DNA of 64,000 nucleotides from Mucilaginibacter paludis DSM 18603 (GTDB lineage: Bacteria; Bacteroidota; Bacteroidia; Sphingobacteriales; Sphingobacteriaceae), in the NCBI RefSeq assembly GCF_000166195.2, contig NZ_CM001403.1:62001-126000 (forward strand), written 5' to 3'. Of this stretch, positions 54,657 to 64,000 are shown one piece after another; position 1 is the stretch's first letter, and each line of letters starts with the position of its first letter. A model generated the notes under the pieces. The model had not been told where the DNA came from. It saw nothing but the letters and a program-made list of their open reading frames with translations, and searched no databases. A program made the translations under genes and the position numbers.

Positions 54657-55025
54657 TTAGACAAAGGAAATGTCAATGGTTAGCGTGCCGGACATGCTGA
54701 AACCGGCTGGGCCGTCCTGAACGGTCATATCACCGGTTGTCTTAATGAGCTTGCCCGTATTTTCGGAAGGATGCTTGTCAATAATGATCGGCCCCCGGTG
54801 CCTGACCGTAAAACCGACCTGGAAGGCTACATACCTGGTAAATTCATCATCAAGGTTCGCGAGCGATGCCGCCTGGCTGGCATCGAGGGCGAAATTAGCA
54901 GTCATCCAGTTCTTAAAACTGTTCTGGATCTGGTTGGACTGGGCAATTAACTCATTGTCAGAAAGCGCGTACAATTCAGCCTTTTTGGCCTGAACTCCCG
55001 CATTGGTGAAGGGTTGCTGTGGCAT
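54657..55025 (-). CDS. Unknown 122-aa protein
   Basis: No family recognised. An acidic helical start (AKKAELYALSDNELIAQSNQ) and a beta-rich end (GFSMSGTLTIDISFV). No signal peptide. It stands alone, 100 bp from the sigma gene and divergent from the LytTR gene with a 13-bp gap. Confidence 0.55.
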   Translation of the reverse strand: MPQQPFTNAGVQAKKAELYALSDNELIAQSNQIQNSFKNWMTANFALDASQAASLANLDDEFTRYVAFQVGFTVRHRGPIIIDKHPSENTGKLIKTTGDMTVQDGPAGFSMSGTLTIDISFV

Positions 55026-55038
55026 AACTATAGGATAA

Positions 55039-55938
55039 ATGATGTTGATTAAAACACATTTTATTGATGTTTGTTTAAGGAAAATGCAAATTGGAGGTCA
55101 ATCGTCTTTGGCAGGCCCGGTTATAAATTACAATGACCTGTACTTCAGGATCATTATATCTGTTACTGCGGCGCACATCATTGTTACCATTGGTGAAGAC
55201 TATTCCTTTTTCCAGTTGCTGGTGAAGTGGGATTATTATCGCTCCCTTTTATTTAGCGCTGTAATTGCGTTTATACTCGTCAACCTTGTTTATTGGGTCA
55301 TACGGCACTTAGACCGGAAGTATGACTGGAAACTTTACCCGCTTCCCCGGTTAGGGCTTCAATTTGTGCTCGCATTATTCCTTCCCGCTATTGCAGCATT
55401 TATTTTAGCTTTCCTGTATTTCAGAGCGTTCGGCTACGATATCCGTCACACCTGGTATTTGCGTTATGACTATCCCGTTATTGTTGCCCTGATCTTCATG
55501 CTCAATATTTATTACCTCGCATTTTACTTTTTCAGGAAATGGCAGATAGCGGAGGAAATGGCAACTAACGCAAGCCCGGCTGTTGTATCGGTTCCTAAAG
55601 AAAAAAATGTATTGATCGTCAGTAAGGGTGCCCAGAACATCCCTTTGCCAGTTTCATCCGTTGCTTACATTTTTCATGACGGGGGTTACAATTTTATCAG
55701 GACTTTTGAGCAGGGCGAATTTTTTATTGCAGAAACACTCGATGTGGTACAGCAGCAATTAAGCGAAAAGCAGTTTTTTAGGGTGAACAGGCAAATGCTC
55801 GTCAACTTCACCGCCTGCCAGCATTTTGAACTGCTTGAATATGGCAAACTGGAACTCATCGTTAAACCACCCTTTAAAGAGCCTGTGATCATCAGCCAGA
55901 AGCGGGCGAAGGCATTTAAAGATTGGATGGAGCGGTAA
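55039..55938 (+). CDS. Membrane-bound LytTR-family regulator
   Basis: 299 aa. Four membrane helices (around 40-60, 70-90, 110-135, 150-170), then a LytTR DNA-binding domain from about 195 (IPLPVSSVAYIFHDGGYNFI, FFRVNRQMLVNFTACQHFEL). It is a one-component regulator with its sensor part in the membrane. Such genes often lie beside loci they control; here the candidate is the small divergent gene or itself. Confidence 0.88.
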   Translation: MMLIKTHFIDVCLRKMQIGGQSSLAGPVINYNDLYFRIIISVTAAHIIVTIGEDYSFFQLLVKWDYYRSLLFSAVIAFILVNLVYWVIRHLDRKYDWKLYPLPRLGLQFVLALFLPAIAAFILAFLYFRAFGYDIRHTWYLRYDYPVIVALIFMLNIYYLAFYFFRKWQIAEEMATNASPAVVSVPKEKNVLIVSKGAQNIPLPVSSVAYIFHDGGYNFIRTFEQGEFFIAETLDVVQQQLSEKQFFRVNRQMLVNFTACQHFELLEYGKLELIVKPPFKEPVIISQKRAKAFKDWMER

Positions 55939-55958
55939 AGACTAAAGCAGCGGCAGGT

Positions 55959-56204
55959 TTATGTAAAGCCGTATTGTTTTTTAAGCCGTTCTGATAATTC
56001 AGTTTCATATTCCAATATCGTGGCTGGGCAGTCTTCCCTTTGGGCAAATTCAAAAGTATCGCCGGAATCATTTAATTTGAAATGAAAGCGCCTGGTTTTG
56101 TTTTCGATCTGGACATAGACCTGGAAAAGCTTGGGTTGCAGCGTATGCATGGAGTTAAACCTGAATTCAATGTTATCTATCGTAAAACTAAAGTTCATGA
56201 TCAT
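55959..56204 (-). CDS. Unknown 81-aa protein
   Basis: No family recognised. Beta-rich first half (MIMNFSFTIDNIEFRFNSMH, then FQVYVQIENKTRRFHFKLND) and a helical end (LSERLKKQYGFT). No signal peptide. Convergent with the LytTR gene, 21 bp apart. Confidence 0.55.
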   Translation of the reverse strand: MIMNFSFTIDNIEFRFNSMHTLQPKLFQVYVQIENKTRRFHFKLNDSGDTFEFAQREDCPATILEYETELSERLKKQYGFT

Positions 56205-56246
56205 GGCATAAAGTTACCGCAGGAATTGTCGCCAATGTCTATAAAA

Positions 56247-56269
56247 AAAGCACCTTGAAAGGTGCTTTT
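56247..56269. terminator. Possible bidirectional terminator
   Basis: AAGCACCT-TGAA-AGGTGCTT with A tracts on the left and T's on the right. It lies between two same-strand small genes and could end the upstream one. Confidence 0.6.
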
Positions 56270-56726
56270 ATGCAGGTGTAGCCACTTGGTTATTCACTAA
56301 CCCTTCGGTCTCTTTTCGCCTCTTTTTATATCGCCGCTTCCCCCTGACAGGCTGGTTGATGGCTACTTCGATGTAATTTCCCCGGCAATGCCGGTATGTT
56401 GGGTAATCGTCAACTATTAATGAAATGACGTATTCATTAGGAGAGGTAAACCGGAATGAGATACCTGTGGGCCTGGTTTCAGGCGCATTCAGGTTGATGA
56501 TCCGCTCAAGCGGGTACCATTTGAAATTTAATATGGGGCTGCTTTTTACAGCGTCCTTCACCGTTTCATACAGTTTGATCTGTGGCTCTCCGGCAAGCAC
56601 GGCTGGTGCGCCCGCAGGGTTTACGATGAATCTAAATGATTGCGGAAAATCAGGCTGTAGATTTTCTAATAGTTCAAACAAAACAATTGTTTTTTTGAGG
56701 GTTTTAAAAAAGATGCAGGACAACAT
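56268..56726 (-). CDS. Unknown 152-aa basic protein
   Basis: No family recognised. Beta-rich middle (GISFRFTSPNEYVISLIVDD) and a very basic stretch near the C-terminus (GKRRYKKRRKETEG). The first residues (MLSCIFFKTLKKTIVLFELL) are hydrophobic, and the true start may lie further in. The basic tail suggests nucleic-acid contact, which is only a guess. Confidence 0.5.
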   Translation of the reverse strand: MLSCIFFKTLKKTIVLFELLENLQPDFPQSFRFIVNPAGAPAVLAGEPQIKLYETVKDAVKSSPILNFKWYPLERIINLNAPETRPTGISFRFTSPNEYVISLIVDDYPTYRHCRGNYIEVAINQPVRGKRRYKKRRKETEGLVNNQVATPA

Positions 56727-56780
56727 TTATATCTGATTCATAATTCAGATAATGCTTTACCTGTTATTTCGTTGATTTTA

Positions 56781-58103
56781 TCAATAAATTACCAGCCGTT
56801 CAATTTGTTCCCGTTCATCATCCTTACTGAAATGCACGATGTAAACACCCGACACAAAATTCAAAGAAACCTTCGCATTACCATGATCAAATTTCAGGGG
56901 CTGTTGTAGTAATAACCGTCCGCTCATATCATATATAGCTAATGCCGCCTTTCCGTTATTGCCTGCATTTACAACCCTGATCTCATTTTTTGCAGGGTTG
57001 GGGAATATGTGCCAGTTGTTTGGTAGGGCATTCAGTTCATTAATGCCTACACGCTTTACCGTAATCGTTACGGTATCGTACTTTACAGTACCGCATAGGG
57101 TTTGTTGCACCATATAGGTATTGGTGCCTATGGCAGGCTTTACCCAGAAGCCCGCCCGTAAGGTATCTATCAATACCCATCCGCCGCCGCTATCACGCGA
57201 TTTTAAAGACCATTTTACATCCGGCAGTATTTCGTTGCGGCCTATAAATACACTATCACCCGATATAATGGTCGTATCCCTTCCTGCGTAAGCATCCAGA
57301 TCACTTTCTACAACGCTTACATCGTCTATCAAATAATATGCGTAAGAGGTTGTTCCTTGTGAAATAGAGGTAACATAAGTGGTATGTGCCTTATCAAAGA
57401 AGTTTCCTATGGTAATGTATTTTTCGGTTCCTTTAGCTATAAAACTACCTTCAATCTTTACCCAGTTTAGGGTATCGTTAATAACGGTGGTGTCAAATAC
57501 CTGTGGCACATATTGAGGGTGAGGCAGGCCGCAATAATTCCATGTATTCGTATCTATTTGACCATCGTCCAAATAAGCTCCAATGTGATTTATTGCATAT
57601 TGGGATTGTTGTTCCAATGTTACATAGAAGGACACGCAATAAGATTTGCCAACTGTTAGCGGCTTATATAAATGGCCCATTAAATAATCCCTTAGATATT
57701 GGTAATTAGGTGGTAGATTAATTTCATCTTGAAACATAACAACTTGAGCCATACCATTACCATGACGGGGATAGTGAAAAAAATATTGATTTTGAGGAGC
57801 ACCTGATCTCACATTATTACCCGCACATGTATTGCAATATTCAGGTGTGCAATTTGGACTTCCAAATGAATCAACGGGCGGATAACTTGATGTATCAATG
57901 GCCGACCAATATTTCGCAAATTTGATTTGGTCAAAATTATTTGGACATTTACTATACAATTCAAATCCTGGATTAAGCACATAGTTAACCTGCGCTATTA
58001 CAGCAAAAGGATAAATTAAGAATGCTATAAGGAATAACAGGAAGTGCCGTTTTACGGGCACCTCTTTATTATTTGTAACTAAAAATTTCGATTTAGGCAT
58101 CAT
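56781..58103 (-). CDS. Secreted T9SS sorting-domain protein, intact paralogue
   Basis: 440 aa from the ATG at 58103. Signal peptide (FLLFLIAFLIYPFAVIAQVN), then a Cys-containing beta domain (LNPGFELYSKCPNNFDQIKF, CTPEYCNTCAGNN), an Ig-like segment and a type IX secretion C-terminal domain (WHIFPNPAKNEIRVVN, LVIY end). Exported across the outer membrane by T9SS. Nearly identical in its second half to the gene upstream. Its start codon overlaps that gene's native stop (TGATG). Confidence 0.85.
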   Translation of the reverse strand: MMPKSKFLVTNNKEVPVKRHFLLFLIAFLIYPFAVIAQVNYVLNPGFELYSKCPNNFDQIKFAKYWSAIDTSSYPPVDSFGSPNCTPEYCNTCAGNNVRSGAPQNQYFFHYPRHGNGMAQVVMFQDEINLPPNYQYLRDYLMGHLYKPLTVGKSYCVSFYVTLEQQSQYAINHIGAYLDDGQIDTNTWNYCGLPHPQYVPQVFDTTVINDTLNWVKIEGSFIAKGTEKYITIGNFFDKAHTTYVTSISQGTTSYAYYLIDDVSVVESDLDAYAGRDTTIISGDSVFIGRNEILPDVKWSLKSRDSGGGWVLIDTLRAGFWVKPAIGTNTYMVQQTLCGTVKYDTVTITVKRVGINELNALPNNWHIFPNPAKNEIRVVNAGNNGKAALAIYDMSGRLLLQQPLKFDHGNAKVSLNFVSGVYIVHFSKDDEREQIERLVIY

Positions 58104-58266
58104 CAATAAATTACCAGCCGTTCAATTTGTTCCCGTTCATCACTATTGCTAAAATGCACTATGTAAACGCCCGGCACCAAATTCAAAGGAACCTTAGCAT
58201 TACCGTGATCGAATTTTAAAGGCTGTTGTAGTGGTGTGACCCCAAAAAGTTGGACAGTTTACAAAA

Positions 58267-59061
58267 TTAAGTTTTTTGTACGAGAGCTCGGTATTCCACC
58301 GGGCTCTTTCCATTTAACCTGTTTTTTATTCTTTCATTGTTATAGTAATGAATGTATTCTTTTAACGAAGTTATAAATTCTTCCGCAGTTTCAAAGCTCT
58401 GTTTGTACAGTAATTCTGTCTTTAAGATCCCAAAGAAGCTTTCGGCCAAGGCATTATCCAAGCAGTTTCCCTTTCTGGACATGCTTTGAATAATTCCATG
58501 TTTTTCCAAAGCCTTTCTATATCCATAATGTTGATATTGCCACCCTTGGTCAGAGTGAAAAATAAGTCCCCTTATATCTTTCACTTTATCAAAAGCCTCA
58601 TATAACATTTCATCTATCATCTGCATATTTGGAGATTTTGAAATACTATAAGAAATGACTTCCCCGTTGAACATGTCAATTATAGGAGATAAATAGATCT
58701 TCTCCCCTTTAATGTTCATCTGAGTGACATCCGTAGCCCATTTCTGATTAGGCAGATTTGCCTCAAAATCCCTTTCAAGTACATTAGGGGCAATTTTACC
58801 AACCTCACCTTTGTATGAGCGATAACTTACTTTCCTGATATTGCATTTTAGGCCTAATGTTCCCATCAATTTTTGGACAGTCTTGTGATTTATGCTATAA
58901 CCCCGGTTCTTCATTTCGGCGGTGACCCGCCGATAACCATATCTGCCTTTATGCAAGTGGTATATACTTGCGATCTCTTCTTTTTCATGCTTGTATTTAT
59001 CATCATTTAGGCGCTTGCGATGATAATAAAATACAGAACGAGCCATCTGTTTGCAATCCAA
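58267..59061 (-). CDS. IS3-family transposase OrfB
   Basis: 264 aa integrase-core (rve) domain with the DDE triad: WATDVTQM, IFHSDQGWQYQ and DNALAESFFGILK. The HTH_21 region GRYGYRRVTAEMKNRGYSIN precedes it. The OrfB frame is in -1 phase relative to orfA and stays open upstream into orfA. A run of five A's then G near 59132-59137 is a likely slippage point giving an OrfAB fusion. Intact. Confidence 0.93.
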   Translation of the reverse strand: MDCKQMARSVFYYHRKRLNDDKYKHEKEEIASIYHLHKGRYGYRRVTAEMKNRGYSINHKTVQKLMGTLGLKCNIRKVSYRSYKGEVGKIAPNVLERDFEANLPNQKWATDVTQMNIKGEKIYLSPIIDMFNGEVISYSISKSPNMQMIDEMLYEAFDKVKDIRGLIFHSDQGWQYQHYGYRKALEKHGIIQSMSRKGNCLDNALAESFFGILKTELLYKQSFETAEEFITSLKEYIHYYNNERIKNRLNGKSPVEYRALVQKT

Positions 59062-59087
59062 TAGAATTGAAACATCATGTTCGGGCC

Positions 59088-59609
59088 TTAGTTCTTCGAT
59101 GGCTTTTGCCCACTCATGCGTTCGCGGGCTTCTTTTTCCTTGACTAAGGCCGTGACTTTTTTTAATAGTGCGTTCTCCGCCCGCAAACGGCTATTTTCCG
59201 CCTGGAGCTTCTCTACTTCTGTTTCAGGTTCAAGCTTCTTTGATCTTCCCATGCATTTAGGTGGTCGTCCAGGATTCTTTTGCTGGTATAGTACTGCATA
59301 TCCCTCAACCCGTACTGATCTTACCCAGCGCTCTAAAGCAGTCTTGCTTAATCTATATTCCAGAACAACCTGATTTAAAGGTACTTTTTTTTCTATGACA
59401 AGCCTTACAACTTCTTCTTTGAAATCAGGCGTGGGCTTGACGTTAGGTTGTTTGAGCAGCCCACTTTCGCCATAAAGATCATATTTCCGAACCCATTCCA
59501 ATATCATGCCTTCACGGATATGGCGTTCGCGGGATATCCGTAGAATCGGCTTTCCCTTTCTTACTTGAGAAACTACATCAAGTTTCTCTTCAAATGTGTG
59601 CTTTGACAT
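59088..59609 (-). CDS. IS3-family OrfA (helix-turn-helix protein)
   Basis: 173 aa. Two HTH-like units (MILEWVRKYDLYGESGLLKQ and VPLNQVVLEYRLSKTALERW) and a C-terminal leucine-zipper-like stretch (VEKLQAENSRLRAENALLKK). It binds the element's ends and contributes the N-terminus of the transposase after -1 frameshifting. Confidence 0.9.
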   Translation of the reverse strand: MSKHTFEEKLDVVSQVRKGKPILRISRERHIREGMILEWVRKYDLYGESGLLKQPNVKPTPDFKEEVVRLVIEKKVPLNQVVLEYRLSKTALERWVRSVRVEGYAVLYQQKNPGRPPKCMGRSKKLEPETEVEKLQAENSRLRAENALLKKVTALVKEKEARERMSGQKPSKN

Positions 59610-60862
59610 AAATAATAAACCCCAAAAGTTTTTGTCTAACTTTTGGGGTTCACTTCATAGTAACAGCCTCCCGCTCAGGTCATATATCGCTAATGCCGCA
59701 TTATTGGTATTGCCTACATTTACTACCCTGATCTCATTTTTTGCAGGGTTGGGGTATATATGCCAGTCGTTTTGCGGGCCATTCAACCCGTTAATGCCTA
59801 CACGCTTTACCGTAATAGTTACAGTATCGTACTTTACAGTACCGCATAGGGTTTGTTGCACCATGTAGGTATTTGTGCCTATGGCAGGCTTCACCCAGAA
59901 ACCCGCGTGTAAAGTATCAATTAATACCCAGCCGCCGCCGCTATCACGCGATTTCAAAGACCATTTTACATCCGGCAGTATTTCGTTGCGTCCAATAAAC
60001 ACACTGTCACCTGCTACAATGGTAGTATCCCTTCCTGCATAAGCGGGCGTATTGCTTTCCACAATACTTACATCATCAACAAGATACCATGTTGTGCCCG
60101 TCATCGCTCCGGTGACAGAGAGAGTATAATTTGTATGAGCTTGATCAAAAAAATTACCAATAGTTATGTATTGTTCATTGCCTTTGGCAATAAAACTTCC
60201 TTCAATCTTTGCCCAATGTAGGGTATCATTGATTATATTATGACTAATTATTTGCGGTGCATACTGAGTTCGTGTCAAACCACAATTATCCCATTTATTA
60301 GTATCAATCTGTCCGTCATCCAAATAAGCACCAATATGGTCTATAGCATATTGCGATTGTTGAGTTAAAACGACATAAAAAGTAGCACAATAGGATTTTC
60401 CTGAAATTAGCTTATTGTACAATCTACCGTTTAGATAATCTCTTAGATAAGTAAATCCAGGCGGAATACCTGTTTCATCACAGAACATTTGAACCTGCGC
60501 CATCCCATTGCCTGTTCTTGGATTATTGTAGAAATGAGTGTTTTTAGGCACACTTGCATCTGTATTAGCTGGGGCGCAAGTATTACAGTATTCTGGAGTA
60601 CAATTTCCACTGCCAAACGAATCTTTTTGACTTATATGATTTACTGTATCTATTGGCGACCAAGGATTAGCGAATTGAATTTGATCGGCTTCATAAGGAC
60701 ATCTACTGTATTGCTCAAAGCTGGGGTTAAGTACAAGGTTAACCTGCGCTATTCCGGTGAAGGAATACAATACATATACCAACATAATTATCAATACCGT
60801 GAAGCATCGTTTAAACGATGCTTCACGGCTTGAAATCTTTGAATTAAAACGGCTCATGCTAC

Positions 60863-63800
60863 TCAATTTACGGTAAATTTCAATAAGTAGTTACGCCCAG
60901 CGTTATCCCTTAGCTGGAGCAGGTAAATGCCGGGTATTACCCCTTTTAAGTTCAACCCGCTTCTGCCATTGGTAAATTGCAGGGTGCGTTGTAATATCCG
61001 CTGCCCCTGCTCGTTCCATACTTCGGCGCGTACCGGGTTATTGTCCGTAACCAGTTGCTGTAGCTGTATGTTGCCGTTTGATGGATTAGGGAACAGTGAA
61101 TACAGCTGCCCGGTTTCCTGTAGTGTTTTAACTACAGGCTGGTTCGGCACATACTTGCCAAAGCCGCCGCCGGAGGTACAGTTATCATCATTAAAAGGGC
61201 ATACCTGCTTGTAAACAGCAGAGTATAAGGCCCTCGCCTGGTAGATCACATCCCCGTTCACACTCGGGCAAAGGCTTGCAAGGCTGGAAATAGTGCCGCT
61301 GTCTGCCGATGAAAGATTACCCTCCTGGTAGTTGATGTACATGCTGTAATACGTGAGATAGTTGTTTACTATCTGGTTGGCAGAGTCATAATCCACAATG
61401 ATGACCCCGTTGGCATCTTCCGGTACCGGTGTCATGGCGGTGATAGAGCTGCCCATCATGGTTTGCGCTGTCGCTATGTCGCCCGTCGCCAGGCTGTTTT
61501 CTATACTGGCAAGGGTAGCGTAACGGCTGGGCGCTGCCAGGGTGTAGAAATCGCTTAGCATATAAGAGCTGTCCACCAGGGTGGTATCTTCCAGTATGGT
61601 GCGGAAGGTGGCATTCTGCGCAATCCAGTGGTAGGCCAGCAGAAAATGGGGCTTTTGCGTTGCCGGGGTAAATGATGTGGCCGGATTGAATGCCCTTGCC
61701 ATACAGGGATCGGCAAAATTATTATTGAGCTTTTGCAACAGACCTGCCCCAAGTGTATATTTTGAATTTGCGATACCAACACGGTTAGTACCATTTATTG
61801 TTGGTGCGGTACTTAACGCCGGGAAATACAATTTTGAATTGGTATCAATGGATGTGTACAGATAGGTCTGGTTGGTAAACCCGCCTATCCATGAATTGTC
61901 ATTAATGGCCCCATCATAGCGTTGCGAACCTATCGACCCAGTGATGATCTGCAAGCCGGTATAAAGGCTGGTCATGGTATTTCGCAGCCATTGCATACCC
62001 TGTATGCCGGTAAACTCAAACCCCTTGCCGAGGTAAGAGGTAAAATTACAGTTTACAATCCCCTTGCCGGTGCTGTTGTTTACCCTTATGGCATCCCTGT
62101 TTGCATCGCCGGCAGCGGTAAGCCCCGTTCCGCCGGATGCGCAGGTAACACCGTTGTTGTACACATTGGGCGAAGACATCTGCGTCAGGCTGATACCGCT
62201 TTGCTGGGTGGAAATCGGGTTCTTGATCAGGCTGATGGTGTTAGACGTTACCGATGCCCCGCTCAGGTTGCCGAAGCTACTTAACAAGATGCCGTTATAA
62301 GCATTGTAAATGGTGTTGCCATTGGCGTTTACCTGCCCTTTGCAGGTATTTACCGGGCAGGCCACACTGGCCAAATTGGCCGCGTAAACAGCGGTGCCGA
62401 TATAGTGGCTGGCAGGTTTGGTGCCCGTGTAAGAAGGCGGCGCGTCCGCTATATAGTTGTTGTTCAAATTAATGGTGCCTGCCGCTACATTGGTAGGCGT
62501 AGTTATAAATACACCATTTTCTACGTTGACCAGGGTGTTGTTGTTAGCCTGTAGGCTACTGTAGTAATTGCCTGCTTTCACAAAACACCCTTCCGTCCAG
62601 GTGCTGGTATGGGTACTGATGACATAGTTGCCCTGGAACAGCAACTCCGCAGGGTAGAAACTGCCCACGGCATCTGCCGAACAATTGTAAAATTTGTTGG
62701 CGCGGCTGGTAGGACCTGCGTACACGCGCAGGCGGTACACCATGTCCTGCGTAGCGTTGCAATCAGCCAGGATGCCGGTGCCCTGGTTGGGCGCGCCCAC
62801 CATGTTGCAGAAAGCACTGTTCACCACACTCATGTTGGAGTTGTGCGCATAAATGCCAAACTGCATGTTGTCCAGCACGTTCAGGTATTTGTCTGCTGTT
62901 TCGTCGCCTACTTTTATTTCGCGGTACAGGCTGCCGCCGGAACCTACGCTTTGTATCTGCATCCCCATCTGCGCTGGCGCACCATTTTGAAGGCTTACGG
63001 CGGTATAGTTATTCAGTGAATAAGGCGAACTGTAAGCATCGGGAGTACCGCTAAGCGCCATCAGCCCATAAGTGGTTGGCCAGGTATTGTAACTGCTGGC
63101 CAGGTTCCTGGAGGTGAATACCGTATTGCGGACAGTGAACGGGTAAACCGACAGGCTGATGCTTTGGTAAGAATTAATGAGTATGCCCAGCTGGTTACGG
63201 TTAAAGATAGCCCCATCGGATGTGAAGATATTGGAGGTACTGGATGGCACGCTGGTGATGTTGACTGCGGTAACCGCGTCTTCGATCAGCGTACTGTGTA
63301 TAATGTTAAGCACTGCCGGGTTACCATTGTAGGTAATGCCGTTCCATAGCGGGTTACAACCAAACAGGTGCGAGCTGTCTATGGTTACATTGGCACCCGA
63401 AGCCAGGGTAATAGCCGAGTTGCCGTTTACCATGATATTTGCCCGCTGTATGGTCATGGTACCGCTTAACACGATGTTGCCCGGCACATAATAATTGCCG
63501 GTGCCAAAGTTAGCCGCAGTGCAGGTGGTACAGCCCAGCACCGTAAATGCCGTGCCCGGTGCACCGTGGAACGCAACGCAGGGTGTACAGCCCGCCGTTC
63601 CCATAACCGTTGCGTAAGTTTGCGAAGTGGCGGCGCAAGTACTGCCCGTTACCGATACGGTGAGCGTATAAGTGCCCGTCAGGGTAACCACCAGTATCCT
63701 GTTGGTACCAACCGTTGTTGTATTGTTGTATTTCCAGGTATAGGTGTAGCCGCTGCCTGCGGGCGCTGTCAGCGTATCGCCGTAACAGGCCTGGAAACCC

Positions 63801-64000
63801 GTATTGGTTACATCATTGCCATAATAGGTAATGGTGGCCGCAGGCCCGGATGATAAACTTACCGTTGTCATTTTTGATAGTTTGGAGCAGCCACCGCTCG
63901 TAACCAGTACTGTGTAGCTGCCTGCCGAAGTGGCATTGTAGGTGCGGCTTGTAGCCCCGCCGATATTGGTGCCAGATGTTTTCCACTGGTAGGAGGTGCC
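60863..64000 (-). CDS. Large T9SS cargo protein, beta-helix/Ig-like, partial
   Basis: The frame is open to the right edge, so the N-terminus is outside. At least 1,045 residues are present. The part at the edge is Ig/PKD-like (AGSYTVLVTSGGC, YTYTWKYNNTTTVGTNRILV). The middle is rich in Asn, Ser and Thr in a parallel-beta-helix style (NNNYIADAPPSYTG, SVTSNTISLIKNPISTQQSG). The C-terminus is a T9SS sorting domain (LYSLFPNPSNGNIQLQQLV, ending LLKFTVN). Surface or secreted protein, possibly adhesive. It is followed 5 bp later by the split T9SS gene. Confidence 0.85.
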   Translation of the reverse strand, partial: GTSYQWKTSGTNIGGATSRTYNATSAGSYTVLVTSGGCSKLSKMTTVSLSSGPAATITYYGNDVTNTGFQACYGDTLTAPAGSGYTYTWKYNNTTTVGTNRILVVTLTGTYTLTVSVTGSTCAATSQTYATVMGTAGCTPCVAFHGAPGTAFTVLGCTTCTAANFGTGNYYVPGNIVLSGTMTIQRANIMVNGNSAITLASGANVTIDSSHLFGCNPLWNGITYNGNPAVLNIIHSTLIEDAVTAVNITSVPSSTSNIFTSDGAIFNRNQLGILINSYQSISLSVYPFTVRNTVFTSRNLASSYNTWPTTYGLMALSGTPDAYSSPYSLNNYTAVSLQNGAPAQMGMQIQSVGSGGSLYREIKVGDETADKYLNVLDNMQFGIYAHNSNMSVVNSAFCNMVGAPNQGTGILADCNATQDMVYRLRVYAGPTSRANKFYNCSADAVGSFYPAELLFQGNYVISTHTSTWTEGCFVKAGNYYSSLQANNNTLVNVENGVFITTPTNVAAGTINLNNNYIADAPPSYTGTKPASHYIGTAVYAANLASVACPVNTCKGQVNANGNTIYNAYNGILLSSFGNLSGASVTSNTISLIKNPISTQQSGISLTQMSSPNVYNNGVTCASGGTGLTAAGDANRDAIRVNNSTGKGIVNCNFTSYLGKGFEFTGIQGMQWLRNTMTSLYTGLQIITGSIGSQRYDGAINDNSWIGGFTNQTYLYTSIDTNSKLYFPALSTAPTINGTNRVGIANSKYTLGAGLLQKLNNNFADPCMARAFNPATSFTPATQKPHFLLAYHWIAQNATFRTILEDTTLVDSSYMLSDFYTLAAPSRYATLASIENSLATGDIATAQTMMGSSITAMTPVPEDANGVIIVDYDSANQIVNNYLTYYSMYINYQEGNLSSADSGTISSLASLCPSVNGDVIYQARALYSAVYKQVCPFNDDNCTSGGGFGKYVPNQPVVKTLQETGQLYSLFPNPSNGNIQLQQLVTDNNPVRAEVWNEQGQRILQRTLQFTNGRSGLNLKGVIPGIYLLQLRDNAGRNYLLKFTVN

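Larger units (their letters stand above)
58232..59657 (-). mobile_element. IS3-family (IS150-type) insertion sequence
   Basis: 1,426 bp with imperfect terminal inverted repeats (TGGTGTGACCCCAAAAAGTT and, inward from the other end, TGAAGTGAACCCCAAAAGTT). It is flanked by a 3-bp target duplication TAG at 58229-58231 and 59658-59660. It contains orfA and orfB. Three-bp duplications and orfA/orfB in adjoining frames are IS3 hallmarks. Confidence 0.93.
58103..60857 (-). pseudogene. T9SS sorting-domain protein split by an IS3 element
   Basis: Paralogue of the intact gene at 56781. The N-terminal part runs from the ATG at 60857 to 59658; the remaining C-terminal codons are at 58103-58231, beyond the insertion. 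Removing the element and one copy of TAG restores the frame: GRLLL joins QQPLKFDHGNAKVPLNLVPG and ends REQIERLVIY. The truncated product keeps its signal peptide and most of the mature chain but loses the end of the sorting domain, so it should not be displayed by T9SS. Confidence 0.9.

Overview
The window looks like chromosome from a Bacteroidota, most likely a Sphingobacteriaceae relative such as Mucilaginibacter or Pedobacter (inference). The supporting signs are a SusC/SusD pair with an ECF sigma/FecR regulator, type IX secretion sorting domains, a Bacteroidetes-type tra operon with RteC, and promoters of the form TTTG-N19-TAnnTTTG in front of both tRNA-Ala loci.

Layout. 1-11.5 kb is housekeeping and accessory chromosome. 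It holds cysD and cysN (the two ATP sulfurylase subunits, split by 1.1 kb of duplicated repeats), a YceI protein, a YciO-type protein, a DUF4184 membrane protein, a toxin-antitoxin pair whose toxin carries a nonsense codon, an SDR, recR, a DinB-like protein, an RRM protein, and an RNA-repair pair (RNA ligase plus HD-polynucleotide kinase). 11.77-21.23 kb is an AT-rich defence-like island. It is bounded on the left by the 5' half of a tRNA-Ala gene and on the right by an intact, oppositely oriented tRNA-Ala(GGC). It encodes, all on the minus strand, a kinase-like protein overlapping a TIR protein, then an Mrr-type nuclease, a decayed ORF, a small unknown protein and a 1,303-residue protein. That last protein combines an RX4H HEPN-like motif, a SAMD9-like P-loop (GSGGTT), TPR-like helices and a beta-rich C-terminus.

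21.3-41.3 kb is the maintenance and transfer part of a conjugative element on the minus strand: ParB-like protein, DUF932, SSB, a DUF3945-like protein, TraN, TraM, TraK, TraJ, three TraI-like paralogues, TraG, TraF, TraE and RteC. No integrase or relaxase is visible here. 41.6-55.9 kb is an uptake and regulation region. An AraC regulator sits behind a perfect 16-bp inverted repeat. It is followed by a MauE-like membrane protein, a small secreted two-cysteine peptide and a membrane-anchored protein, convergent with TlpA-like/SusD/SusC. SusC is separated from its FecR/sigma regulators by an IS4-family insertion. A LytTR regulator follows.

55.9-64 kb holds small unknown genes and secreted T9SS cargo proteins. 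Two near-identical paralogues lie side by side, and the upstream one is split by an IS3-family element with a 3-bp target duplication. A large beta-helix/Ig-like cargo gene runs off the right edge.

The best candidates for an undescribed system are the kinase-like/TIR pair, the HEPN/SAMD9-like ATPase with its Mrr nuclease neighbour, and the AraC-MauE-peptide cluster. All functional proposals come from reading motifs by eye; no database search was possible.
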